A stretch of DNA of 64,000 bases from Mucilaginibacter straminoryzae. GTDB lineage: Bacteria > Bacteroidota > Bacteroidia > Sphingobacteriales > Sphingobacteriaceae. Where the stretch lies: assembly GCF_022953055.1 (NCBI RefSeq), contig NZ_JALJEJ010000003.1, positions 372,001 through 436,000 on the forward strand. Direction: 5' to 3'. Each line of letters opens with the position of its first letter. Positions within the stretch are counted from its first letter, which is position 1. The position numbers and the translations under genes were made by a program. The notes under the pieces were generated by a model, which saw only the letters and a program-made list of their open reading frames with translations, did not search any database and was not told where the DNA came from. Shown in pieces: positions 17,814 through 26,509 of this stretch.

Positions 17814-18941
17814 ATGAGCAACGCCAATACGCCCTATCCGTACGAACCCGAATTTTCCTTTAAGAAACTTTGGAACGATCGCGTTGACGATATCCGTTAT
17901 GTGTTACGCTTCTGGAAAACATTGCTCCTGCTTGCGGTCATTGGCGGGCTTTTAGGCGCTTTAGCGGCGTACTTCAAGCGGCCTACTTACACCGCAAGAT
18001 TGACCTTTGTAATTGATGATTCTAAAAGCGGCGGCATGAGCGGCCTGGCCTCACTGGCGGGTCAGTTCGGGTTCAGCCTCGACGGCATCGGCGGCGGAAG
18101 TGGCGTACTGGCTGGTGATAATGTGCAGGAACTGTTGAAGAGCCGTAAACTGATCGAAGAGACCCTCGAATCGCCATATGATCCGAAGCCTAATTTCTCC
18201 CTGGCAGATGAATACGCGCAGGTACACAAACTCCAAAAACAGTGGACAAGCCTTAACAATAACAAGCCGGTATCATTTCCTATTGGAGGTAAAAATTATA
18301 GCCGACTACAGGATAGTTTGCTGCACGAGATTACTCAACTTGTATTAGAAAATAACTTCAGCATTTCAAAAACAGATAAAAAGCTTGGTTTTTTTGAGGT
18401 TACAACGACGATGAAAGATGAAAAGCTCGCCCAATTGTTCTGCGAACGGATGATTAAACAGGCTACTTCTTTTTACATCACTACTAAAACCACCCGCTTA
18501 CGTAATAATGTTGCCCGTTTACAAAACCGTGCAGACAGCATTGGTGCTATCTTAAATCGTAAAACCTATGCTGTTTCGTCTGCCAATCGAACCCTGCTGG
18601 ATCTTAACCCAGCCTATACCAATGCAAACGCTAACGTAGAGGTAAAAGAGCGTGATAAAATTGTACTAAGCACCATTTTTTCAGAGACGGTTAAGAACCT
18701 CGAAGCCAGCAAAACCATGCTTGCGCAGGAAACACCTACGGTTACCATTGTAGATGAGCCAGAACTTCCGCTAAAGAAAAATAAGCTGAAATATACGGTT
18801 GCAATTCCGGCAGGTATATTTATAACGGGTTTGTTGTTCGCTATTACGGTGCTTCTGTTACGCAAAAAAGAACCAACCATCACTGCTACTCAGCCATCGG
18901 TTGAGCTGAATCAGCCCGAAGTTAGAGCAAATTCTTTTTAA
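17814..18941 (+). CDS. Wzz-like polysaccharide co-polymerase without kinase domain
   Basis: A 375-residue inner-membrane chain-length determinant. TM1 lies near residues 36-57, a large periplasmic helical domain follows, and TM2 lies near 325-350 (YTVAIPAGIFITGLLF), preceded by a proline-rich PELPLKKNK segment typical of Wzz/Wzc TM2. The C-terminal tail is short and has neither Walker motifs nor a tyrosine cluster, so this is not a full Wzc-type BY-kinase. No separate BY-kinase gene was seen in the window. Its 3' end overlaps the 3' end of the opposing GT2 gene by 20 bases. It likely controls polymer length together with the Wza-like protein encoded just before it. Confidence 0.87.
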   Translation: MSNANTPYPYEPEFSFKKLWNDRVDDIRYVLRFWKTLLLLAVIGGLLGALAAYFKRPTYTARLTFVIDDSKSGGMSGLASLAGQFGFSLDGIGGGSGVLAGDNVQELLKSRKLIEETLESPYDPKPNFSLADEYAQVHKLQKQWTSLNNNKPVSFPIGGKNYSRLQDSLLHEITQLVLENNFSISKTDKKLGFFEVTTTMKDEKLAQLFCERMIKQATSFYITTKTTRLRNNVARLQNRADSIGAILNRKTYAVSSANRTLLDLNPAYTNANANVEVKERDKIVLSTIFSETVKNLEASKTMLAQETPTVTIVDEPELPLKKNKLKYTVAIPAGIFITGLLFAITVLLLRKKEPTITATQPSVELNQPEVRANSF

Positions 18942-19824
18942 TCATTTTTCTGAATGCCAGCCTTTTTATCAGGTATGGACTGTCTTTCAATTTCAGAAAG
19001 TGTTCGAATGCAGGCCGCTTATCTGCGGGGATTATCTGCCGGTACTGCTTGTAAAATTGCTGCGCGATAGTAAACTGTACACCCAGGAAATCATCCTTTC
19101 CGTTTAAAGCCTTCGCAAACTCTTCAAATGCACGCTTGAATCTTTTCTTTCGCCCGGCGTTGGCGTCATCCTCAATACTTACATTTCTGCTATGCCTTCT
19201 ATAGCAGATCAATTGATCCCGAATGGTTCCGACATCCCCAAAGGTATAGCCCAACAAACCAATCCATGCATCATGAAAAGGCACATCATCCGGCATATCG
19301 GCTATTAAATTGCGCATAGCAGGGTTCATCAATATGGTGCAACCGTTAATAAAATTATTAAACAATTCGGTTTCCAGATTATGCGCATATCTGTTCAGGC
19401 CCATATGGTCGTGAAAAGACTTATTAAGTACATTACCGTCACTGTCGATAAAAACCAGGTCTGAATAGGCAATGGCAGGCCTTTCGCCTCTTTCAACCTC
19501 TGTAAGCACATCAACACACTGTTGTAATTTGTGGGGCAACCATATATCATCCTGATCGCACAGTGCGATGTAATGGTCCTTTTGTGCTAATGATACTGCT
19601 TTTTTAAAGTTAGCGATTACGCCAAGACGGTATTCATTTACATAATAAGTCAACAGGTGTTGATCACTATACTTTTTCAGGATTGCTTGCGTACCGTCTG
19701 TAGAGCAATCATCACACACAATTATCTCTGCCGGTTTAAGTGTTTGGTTAAACAACGATAAAAGCTGTTCTTCCAGATACTTCTCCCCGTTATACGTGGT
19801 CATGGCCACAGAAATATTAATCAC
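18922..19824 (-). CDS. Glycosyltransferase family 2 (rhamnosyltransferase-like)
   Basis: A 300-residue GT-A enzyme beginning INISVAMTTYNGEKY, with IIVCDDCSTDGT and the nucleotide-sugar/metal motif LCDQDDIW. This set is usual in rhamnosyl/glucosyl transferases of cell-surface polysaccharides. The start is GTG at 19824, which overlaps the TGA of the flippase gene (GTGA). The GT2 fold begins immediately after it, so this rare start is convincing. The 3' end overlaps the Wzz gene on the other strand by 20 bases. It is the last gene of the minus-strand block that begins with the SLBB exporter at 29065. Confidence 0.87.
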   Translation of the reverse strand: MINISVAMTTYNGEKYLEEQLLSLFNQTLKPAEIIVCDDCSTDGTQAILKKYSDQHLLTYYVNEYRLGVIANFKKAVSLAQKDHYIALCDQDDIWLPHKLQQCVDVLTEVERGERPAIAYSDLVFIDSDGNVLNKSFHDHMGLNRYAHNLETELFNNFINGCTILMNPAMRNLIADMPDDVPFHDAWIGLLGYTFGDVGTIRDQLICYRRHSRNVSIEDDANAGRKKRFKRAFEEFAKALNGKDDFLGVQFTIAQQFYKQYRQIIPADKRPAFEHFLKLKDSPYLIKRLAFRKMIKKNLL

Positions 19825-21269
19825 TCCGCAGTAGTTGTAAATTTAGCCTTTACAAAGGTAAGAATATCAAAAATGAAATTGCTCTTAAACAATACTACCT
19901 GAGCGGTGATATAAACCCCAGCAGAAAGCATCACTCCTGATAACACCGTAATAATTAAAGGCAAGGTAAAGTATTGAAGCATCAAAATCACCGGAATAAA
20001 AAGCGCGGCACAAAGAGCGGATTCAAAGATAAGTTTCCACTGATATCGGAAATCGAAATGCCGTGCAATGGCTTTGTAATACAGGAAGGTAACCACAATC
20101 TCAGCAGCAAGGTTAGCAACTGAAGCGCCAAATGCGCCAAAATGAGGTACCAATAAAAAATTCACGACAACACTAACAAACATTCCACCCGCCACACAAA
20201 AAAAACTTTCCCTGTTATGCCCTGATGGTACCAGGATCATGTTCAGTTGGCAATGACCAAACCCTATAATCAGCGGTAATGGCGCGAGTATTTGCATGCT
20301 TGTTTTCGCATCCGCAAATTCCCGGCCCGAAAAAAGCGAAATAAATTGTGGTGCTAATAAGAATAATCCAAAGGCTACCGGAACACCGAAAAACGCCAGG
20401 AACCTGAAGGTTTGATCCAGCGAGCGCTGCACCTCGGTCAGATTCTGTTCCGCGAAGTCCCTGCCCGATTTTGGCAGCAGCACCATCCCCAGGGAGGTAA
20501 CAAATGGGATCGCAATTTTAGTCAGCTTTACGGCAGCCGTGTATAAACCCACTGCGCGATCCTGATGCCCGGACAAAAACCCGAGCATTACAGTATCCAT
20601 TTCCGTATACATACTTGCAGCGATAATCGTAGCCAATACCAGTATCAGTGCAGGCAGGTGACGCGTTATCTTTAATCCCTTCAGCGTAAATTGTACCTTG
20701 CCTCTTAATAGAAATATACTCAGCACGTTATTTCCCAAAAAGGAAAACATCATCAGGTAAAGGTAATTCCTGAAATCATCCGGATGTTTAATAAACACAA
20801 AAAGCAGCAGCAGATTAATCGTTTTGAACAATACAGCCCGTAGGGCTATTGCTTTAAATTGTTGCAACCCGGTATATACCCAGTCAACAGAGCAAAAACT
20901 TAGTATAATCAGCAGGCCTGCATTGAGGTACATTTTCAAATCGGCCTTGAAGTAAGGAACACTAAAAATAACGCCCAGATAAATAGTGGTTAGTAAAACG
21001 CTGGTGATTACGTAAATAGTAAGCAGTTCAGAAAAAACCTTCGATCGCTTAGCTGAATCATCACCAGCGGCAGCAATTTCTTTAACACCATATACCGGTA
21101 TGCCCAACCCCGCTATCAACGCAAAGTATAGCGCAAATGAAAAAGCAAACTGAACCTTACCTATTCCTTCCGGGCCAATGATATGCGAAACATACGGAAA
21201 GCTGATAATAGGGAACAGCAGGTTAGCCAACGTAAGCAAAAGGTTATAAAGGTAGTTCTTAGCCATCAT
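19821..21269 (-). CDS. Wzx-like oligosaccharide flippase (MOP superfamily)
   Basis: A 482-residue inner-membrane protein with about 12-14 hydrophobic helices. It begins MAKNYLYNLLLTLANLLFPI and reads ISFPYVSHIIGPEGIGKV in the first helical hairpin, a signature of the polysaccharide-biosynthesis/Wzx branch of the MOP exporters. It should flip the undecaprenyl-linked repeat unit to the periplasmic face. It is the only flippase seen in the locus, so it probably serves all the transferases here. Two ATG codons stand at the start (21269 and 21266). The stop overlaps the GTG start of the GT2 gene. The Wzi-like gene ends 57 bases upstream. Confidence 0.9.
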   Translation of the reverse strand: MMAKNYLYNLLLTLANLLFPIISFPYVSHIIGPEGIGKVQFAFSFALYFALIAGLGIPVYGVKEIAAAGDDSAKRSKVFSELLTIYVITSVLLTTIYLGVIFSVPYFKADLKMYLNAGLLIILSFCSVDWVYTGLQQFKAIALRAVLFKTINLLLLFVFIKHPDDFRNYLYLMMFSFLGNNVLSIFLLRGKVQFTLKGLKITRHLPALILVLATIIAASMYTEMDTVMLGFLSGHQDRAVGLYTAAVKLTKIAIPFVTSLGMVLLPKSGRDFAEQNLTEVQRSLDQTFRFLAFFGVPVAFGLFLLAPQFISLFSGREFADAKTSMQILAPLPLIIGFGHCQLNMILVPSGHNRESFFCVAGGMFVSVVVNFLLVPHFGAFGASVANLAAEIVVTFLYYKAIARHFDFRYQWKLIFESALCAALFIPVILMLQYFTLPLIITVLSGVMLSAGVYITAQVVLFKSNFIFDILTFVKAKFTTTAE

Positions 21270-21326
21270 CTACTTTTTACTTCCCGAAGTTACCTTGCTG
21301 CCATACCATCTGCCATCTTCAAGAAA

Positions 21327-23012
21327 TCAGAAGCGGTATATAGCACCGAGTTGTAGGTGCAGGTTAAATACATCGTTGTTAGGCACGTAATAATCGCTGT
21401 TGGTATAGTTCTTCAAAATCCACTGGTAGTTCAGCGATTTTACCCCTTCCAACTTAGCCGTAAATAAGAAATGCTGATAATCCCAATTCCCCTTCAAAGC
21501 CAAACCCAGATCAACCCATTTCCTGCTATTTCCATTAATCGGGCCGAAATAATAATTCTGAAAATCCACATTATGTTCATACCGCTCAAACATAAAACCT
21601 AATTTCTTCAGGCCCGACACCCATGAAACATCAAACGATTGCAAGTTTCCACCAGAACCTGTACCCGCTCCGATCACCTGTCCCATATTCGTCATACCTT
21701 GTCTTACACCTGAATGAATATACCATCCCCCTGCGTCACGAACTAAACGATCCACTGTTTGAGACAACTGTGTTATTTCAGTATTGAATAATATTCCCTG
21801 ATCTTTCCGCCCTGCCAATGGTATGTATTTACTGATTCCGGCAACGTAGGCTCTGGAATGCTCTGGCGAACCCAGAAAGTCCGACAAATTATAAGAGTTA
21901 TCGTTCAGGCCATATTCGAAATAAACTTCTGCCTTGGCCTTAGTAAACAGCCAGCGCCCGTATAATGATGTGACCTGATCGCGGTCAAATGCGTCTCCGG
22001 TACCGCCATTATCATTAACCTTTTGGTACGGAGTAAAAAAAGGCACATAAGCATTGAAACCTTTGATATCGCTATGATAAGCATCAAAAGCGCGTGTTAG
22101 ACCTAAAAATAAACCAGGCAACCATTTAGGTTGATAGTTAATATTAAACCCGGAATAATAGCGCCAATCTGAACGTTTTGGATTGTAAAGGTTTGTACCG
22201 ATAGATGTGGTAGTAACATCCAGCGGTGCACGATTAGTATTGTCAAGCCGTGCACCAATTACCTGGAACTCAAAAGAACCAACGGGAGTTCTAATTGGCC
22301 GCACGGTATTAATGGTGACGTGTTTAAAGCCAGGAGCATTATTAGTTAACACAATAGAATTTCTAACACCTGGCCCCCACCACAAATTTTCGTTCGACAG
22401 GCCAAATGAAACAGGGCCAAATGTCAAACGAATGCTGCTTTGCCCCAAGTTAAATTTGCTGTAGCTGCCGTCGCTTAATCTTTCTGGTGCGTCAATGAGG
22501 TTATGGTAACCATAGTAGGCACTCAAATCTTGGTCGCCGTGCCCGGAAGCATACCCTGGAAAGCTTGGATTAGCGGCATACACATATTCGGGCCTGAACT
22601 GTATACTTAACGGTCCGTACTTAAAATATACACCACCACTGAAGAATGTTTGATAGCCTTTAGCCGGAATCATTAATCCATCATTCCACCCATATGGGTG
22701 ATGCGAATTAAACTGTTGTATGGTTTGTAAGGGCAATAATTGAAACAGTAAAGCGCCTTTATTATAGAGAGTACCGCTGGATCCTTTGTCAGCGTCCTCC
22801 GGATAGAACACGTTCTTATCCGGCGACAACACTTTAGGATTAATCGGCCGGATAGCAAAAGATATATTAGAATCCAACTTGCCCTGGAGTTGTTGCAGGC
22901 GGTAGTATTCTTCTAAAACAGGTGTACCCACCGGCAGCGTCTGCGCCTGAGAATTTTCAAAAAAGGCAATCTGCAGCAGGAAAAGAGAAGTAATTAAAAT
23001 TAGTTTTTTCAT
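21327..23012 (-). CDS. Wzi-like capsule-assembly outer-membrane protein (third paralog)
   Basis: 561 residues from the ATG at 23012. A TTG at 23021 would add three residues but is not needed. A signal peptide is present (LLLQIAFFENSQAQ). The family hallmarks are IRLTFGPVSFGLSNENLWW, GPGVRNSIVLTNNAPGFKH and AYVAGISKYIPL, spaced as in the next gene, so the pair at 21327-24718 are close tandem paralogs. The chain ends QLGAIYRF, a barrel-type aromatic end. It starts 6 bases after the stop of its paralog. Predicted role: surface binding or assembly of capsule/exopolysaccharide. Confidence 0.85.
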   Translation of the reverse strand: MKKLILITSLFLLQIAFFENSQAQTLPVGTPVLEEYYRLQQLQGKLDSNISFAIRPINPKVLSPDKNVFYPEDADKGSSGTLYNKGALLFQLLPLQTIQQFNSHHPYGWNDGLMIPAKGYQTFFSGGVYFKYGPLSIQFRPEYVYAANPSFPGYASGHGDQDLSAYYGYHNLIDAPERLSDGSYSKFNLGQSSIRLTFGPVSFGLSNENLWWGPGVRNSIVLTNNAPGFKHVTINTVRPIRTPVGSFEFQVIGARLDNTNRAPLDVTTTSIGTNLYNPKRSDWRYYSGFNINYQPKWLPGLFLGLTRAFDAYHSDIKGFNAYVPFFTPYQKVNDNGGTGDAFDRDQVTSLYGRWLFTKAKAEVYFEYGLNDNSYNLSDFLGSPEHSRAYVAGISKYIPLAGRKDQGILFNTEITQLSQTVDRLVRDAGGWYIHSGVRQGMTNMGQVIGAGTGSGGNLQSFDVSWVSGLKKLGFMFERYEHNVDFQNYYFGPINGNSRKWVDLGLALKGNWDYQHFLFTAKLEGVKSLNYQWILKNYTNSDYYVPNNDVFNLHLQLGAIYRF

Positions 23013-23017
23013 AGCTC

Positions 23018-24718
23018 TCAAAATCTGTAAGTTAAACCTGCCTGTAATTGCACATTATAAACGTTTCTGCCGCCCACATAATAAGGTTGCCCTACTATTT
23101 CTTTACTTGGGTCGAGGTACCATTGGTAATTCAAGGATTTTATACCCATTATTTTCCCGCTAACGATGAAACGTCCGATATTCCATTCTGCATTAGCGGC
23201 TAAACTCATATCTACCCAGTGGCGTCGCCAATCGTTGCTGCGGGTATAAGCGTAATAATAAAAATCGTCGTTATGCAGGTAACGCTCTATTTGTAAGCCT
23301 AATTTTTTCAATCCTTTTACCCAGCTTACCTCTACAGACTGCAGGTTTCCGCCAGGCCCTATTCCAGCACCCAACGATTGTCCGTAATTGGTATATCCCT
23401 GGCGAACATATTTATTGATATACCAGCTTTGGGCATCGGCAATTCTGTCGGTAGATGTCTGGGCCAGTTCGGTAACTTCAACCCCAACCAAAATACCGCC
23501 ATTGGCTTTATTGGCAAAAGGCACTATTTTACGTACACCGGCTATGTAAGCACGCGTATCCTGCGGCTCCAACACGACATTTCTAAGATCACTGGTGTAG
23601 TTATTATGCCCGTATTCAAAATAAACTTCGGCATGTTCTTCCGGCCATAACCATCTTGCAAAAACAGAACTTCTGGTATCTTTTTTATAATCAATCGCCT
23701 GGTCGCCTGTTACAGATTTCAGCTCGTTAAATACCGGCAGGTAATCTTTTATACCGTTAAGGTCTTTATTATATAACTGTGCAGTACGCGTCACGCCCAG
23801 AAACAAGCCGGGTACCCACTTCGGATGCCATGTTAACACCAGTCCGGAAATATATCGCTGGTCGTCAGGTTTTGGAATATAAACAGATGAGTTGAAAAAC
23901 TCCCACTCGGGGATTAAAGGCGGCTGATTAGAGTTTTTAAGCCGCCCTGCAATGAGTTGACCTTCAAAAGACCCTAAAAAAGTATTTATCGGTTTAATGG
24001 TATTCAACGTAAGATGTGCAAACCCTGGTGCATCGTTACTCATCAATAGCGAATTACGAATGCCCGGCCCCCACCATAAGTTTTCTGTAGATAACCCCAG
24101 TGAGAAAGCCTTATAATTAAGCCTGATACTACTTTGCCCCCAATAAGCCCTGCTAAAACTATTGACACCAAAACGGGCAGGCAGATCAATATTGTTATAA
24201 AAGTCGTGATACCATGCGGCAATCACTTCGTAATGATTCTTATTGAAGGTATCAAATGTGCTGTTAGCAGCGCTTATAAACTCAGGCCGTAATTGCACAC
24301 TCAAGATGCCGTATTGCATGTATAATCCACCAGATATTAGCGTTTGGAGTCCCCTTGCAGGTATCATTGCCCCGTCATTCCATCCGTAGGGATGATTTGT
24401 ATTTTCCTGAAGCAGGATACTGGCAGGTAAAATCCTAACTTGCAGTTTCTTGCCGAACTGCAACCACTCTGATGATTTATATCCTGCGGAACTTAAATAG
24501 GCCGAGTCTGGCGTAAAAAAGTTTTTTACGCCCAATTGCTTAGCGGATAATAAAGGGCGGATAGTGAAAGATGCAGACGAATCCACCTCTCCTAACAATT
24601 GTGCTCGCCGGTAATAATCTTCTAAACTATTGGTTCCGACGGGCAACGTCTGCGCCTGGATGTTTACTATAGCAAACTGTGCTACAAAAGCCGCAAGAAT
24701 GTATTTAAATCTCCTCAT
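23018..24718 (-). CDS. Wzi-like capsule-assembly outer-membrane protein (second paralog)
   Basis: A 566-residue secreted beta-barrel protein with a signal peptide ending NIQAQ. It shares SLEDYYRRAQL, HPYGWNDGAMIPARG, LSTENLWWGPGIRNS and the C-terminal QLQAGLTYRF with the following paralog. The ATG at 24718 overlaps the TGA of the lipoprotein gene upstream (ATGA), so it is probably translated together with that lipoprotein. Having two tandem copies plus a third at 13777 in one locus is unusual. They may serve different polymers or form a mixed assembly. Confidence 0.85.
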   Translation of the reverse strand: MRRFKYILAAFVAQFAIVNIQAQTLPVGTNSLEDYYRRAQLLGEVDSSASFTIRPLLSAKQLGVKNFFTPDSAYLSSAGYKSSEWLQFGKKLQVRILPASILLQENTNHPYGWNDGAMIPARGLQTLISGGLYMQYGILSVQLRPEFISAANSTFDTFNKNHYEVIAAWYHDFYNNIDLPARFGVNSFSRAYWGQSSIRLNYKAFSLGLSTENLWWGPGIRNSLLMSNDAPGFAHLTLNTIKPINTFLGSFEGQLIAGRLKNSNQPPLIPEWEFFNSSVYIPKPDDQRYISGLVLTWHPKWVPGLFLGVTRTAQLYNKDLNGIKDYLPVFNELKSVTGDQAIDYKKDTRSSVFARWLWPEEHAEVYFEYGHNNYTSDLRNVVLEPQDTRAYIAGVRKIVPFANKANGGILVGVEVTELAQTSTDRIADAQSWYINKYVRQGYTNYGQSLGAGIGPGGNLQSVEVSWVKGLKKLGLQIERYLHNDDFYYYAYTRSNDWRRHWVDMSLAANAEWNIGRFIVSGKIMGIKSLNYQWYLDPSKEIVGQPYYVGGRNVYNVQLQAGLTYRF

Positions 24719-25389
24719 AACGCTATTGCCTTTACTACTAAGTTATCTATGGACCAACTCTCGCTGCATTTTTGATCGGCTTCATACTTGTCTATTAATT
24801 CATCAAGACATTGAAGTTTAACCGAACCTGCATTATGAACAATGGTTTTCTCTATTTTGTACTGAGTAGTTACCCTCACTCCGGGCTGCTGCGTACATAC
24901 CCCGGGCAGATCTGTCCGGAAAGCACCCGTTTTAGGGTTATTGTTAGCCGGATAATCTAACGGATAGGACTGCGCAGGACAGATATAACCGGGTTGACAT
25001 GTATCGTTAGAAAAAGTGGTATTAATATAAGTTTGGTTATCTACCTGCATCTTCCACATGTCCGGCCCATAGGCATTATCGGCAAAACTTCTATTACCGT
25101 CCCAACTGTCATGAATATAAAGATCAAAAGATATTTTGATGATGTCGTGTTTAGGTAATCCGTTCAGATTTAGCGTAAAGCTTCCTTTATTGTAGCGCCC
25201 CAATACATGCGTTCCGTTGTAAACTTCAATAGTGCCTGATGTAATATCTTTCAGATTGCCGCTTTCAAAGTCATTACTATAAACGACGGTGTCTGTCTTA
25301 ACTTGTTTAGCACACGAATTGCCCATCAGAAGAGCAATTAAAACTAACGCCGAGATCTTTAACCTCATGCGGTTCATTATTTGATTCAT
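24715..25389 (-). CDS. Unrecognised exopolysaccharide-locus lipoprotein, possibly a jelly-roll/lectin-like fold
   Basis: A 224-residue protein with a lipoprotein signal (LLMGNSC, Cys26). The mature part begins with a short segment (VVYSNDFESGNLKD) of the kind that opens concanavalin-like beta-sandwich domains. It continues with an aspartate/asparagine-rich stretch (FDLYIHDSWDGNRSF) that could bind calcium or carbohydrate, six cysteines in the second half, and the end SWSIDNLVVKA, again typical of a jelly-roll's last strand. I do not recognise a named family. Its stop overlaps the start of a Wzi-like gene (ATGA), and the WecA-like gene lies 35 bases upstream. I infer that it helps hold or organise the polymer at the outer membrane. 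Confidence 0.72.
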   Translation of the reverse strand: MNQIMNRMRLKISALVLIALLMGNSCAKQVKTDTVVYSNDFESGNLKDITSGTIEVYNGTHVLGRYNKGSFTLNLNGLPKHDIIKISFDLYIHDSWDGNRSFADNAYGPDMWKMQVDNQTYINTTFSNDTCQPGYICPAQSYPLDYPANNNPKTGAFRTDLPGVCTQQPGVRVTTQYKIEKTIVHNAGSVKLQCLDELIDKYEADQKCSESWSIDNLVVKAIAL

Positions 25390-25424
25390 AAGTTAAAAGG
25401 TAATTGTATCCTTTAGCTAAATCA

Positions 25425-26405
25425 CTAAACTCCTTTTGTTACCTGCTTTGTCAATAGCTTGTCCTTACCTTCGAAAACAAACCGTATAGCCAAAAAGATA
25501 GCCAATGACGATGCAACGATAAGAATAAAACTACTAACACTTGCCAGATGTAACAGTATTATCAATAAATTAATAACCAATTGTATAAAGCCATAAATAA
25601 AAGATACCGTAACATGGGGAACTTTTTTTTCATTCGCCAGAAATTGATAGAAATGACTTTTATGCGCTTCAAAAATATTCTCGCCGCGCAGGTAACGAAA
25701 AAACATCGTTGTTGCCGTATCTAACCCATAAACCAGCAGGAACAGCAGATAGTTAAAATTCTGTGTGGTTTTGATTAATTGTAGCAGCATAAATACAATA
25801 ATGAAGGCAATACTTACACTACCTACATCGCCCGCGAAACACTTAGCCTTCTTTCGAAGATTAAAAAACAGAAAAACGATTACTGACAGGATAACCACAA
25901 TAAAAAGCTGATCTTCAATATAAGATGTTTCCTGATTCACCCAGTAAAGCGAAAGCACGGTTACCAGCGCGTAAATACCTGTAATGCCGTTAATGCCGTC
26001 CATAAAATTAATGGCGTTTATAGCACCAATGAAGAATACCAAAGCCAAGACAATCCAGTAGGCTGGAATACTAAAAAAAGACAGCTGAACAAAAATTAGT
26101 AAAACAGCAATCAGGTGTACAGCAAAGCGTAATTTATTACTTACTGATTTAACGTCATCGACAAAGCTTATCGAGCTGATCAGTAACAACCCAGCGACGA
26201 ACCACAAATAACTTGTTGGATAAACAATATAAAATAAAAGAACAGCAATAGGGAAAATAATGCCGCCACCCCTTATAGTTACCTGTGTATGCGAGCTTCT
26301 ATGATTAGGCTTGTCTATAATATTGTAAAAGTCCGCTATCCGGAAATAAAACAGCTCAAAAATGAACAAGATAACGGTAATGATAAACGCGATAGTGACA
26401 GACAT
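25425..26405 (-). CDS. WecA/MraY-type undecaprenyl-phosphate glycosyl-1-phosphate transferase
   Basis: A 326-residue integral membrane enzyme with about ten helices. It should start the repeat unit by moving a sugar-1-phosphate (often GlcNAc-1-P or a related HexNAc) from a UDP-sugar to undecaprenyl phosphate. The motifs appear in the right order: RGGG (45-48), DD (83-84), NFMDGINGI (133-141), AGDVGS (191-196) and HKSHFYQ (248-254), the last in place of the HIHH-type motif. It is the only initiating transferase seen in the locus. The upstream SLBB gene is separated by 104 bases that contain a terminator-like hairpin, and the lipoprotein gene follows after 35 bases. Confidence 0.9.
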   Translation of the reverse strand: MSVTIAFIITVILFIFELFYFRIADFYNIIDKPNHRSSHTQVTIRGGGIIFPIAVLLFYIVYPTSYLWFVAGLLLISSISFVDDVKSVSNKLRFAVHLIAVLLIFVQLSFFSIPAYWIVLALVFFIGAINAINFMDGINGITGIYALVTVLSLYWVNQETSYIEDQLFIVVILSVIVFLFFNLRKKAKCFAGDVGSVSIAFIIVFMLLQLIKTTQNFNYLLFLLVYGLDTATTMFFRYLRGENIFEAHKSHFYQFLANEKKVPHVTVSFIYGFIQLVINLLIILLHLASVSSFILIVASSLAIFLAIRFVFEGKDKLLTKQVTKGV

Positions 26406-26416
26406 AGTAAATTTTA

Positions 26417-26451
26417 AAACCCGCTTCGCCTAAAATAGACTAACCGGGTTT
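26417..26451 (-). terminator. Terminator-like hairpin between SLBB exporter and WecA-like gene
   Basis: The arms AAACCCG (26417-26423) and CGGGTTT (26445-26451) are separated by 21 bases. On the minus strand the hairpin is followed by TAAAATTT. It lies 59 bases after the stop of the SLBB gene and 12 bases before the ATG of the WecA-like gene, so it may reduce read-through or attenuate it. The long loop makes it a weak call. Confidence 0.35.
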
Positions 26452-26509
26452 CTACTGATTATTTTATTGCTTAATAGCATAACTCCCAAAAACGAGCCGC
26501 TGCATCAAG

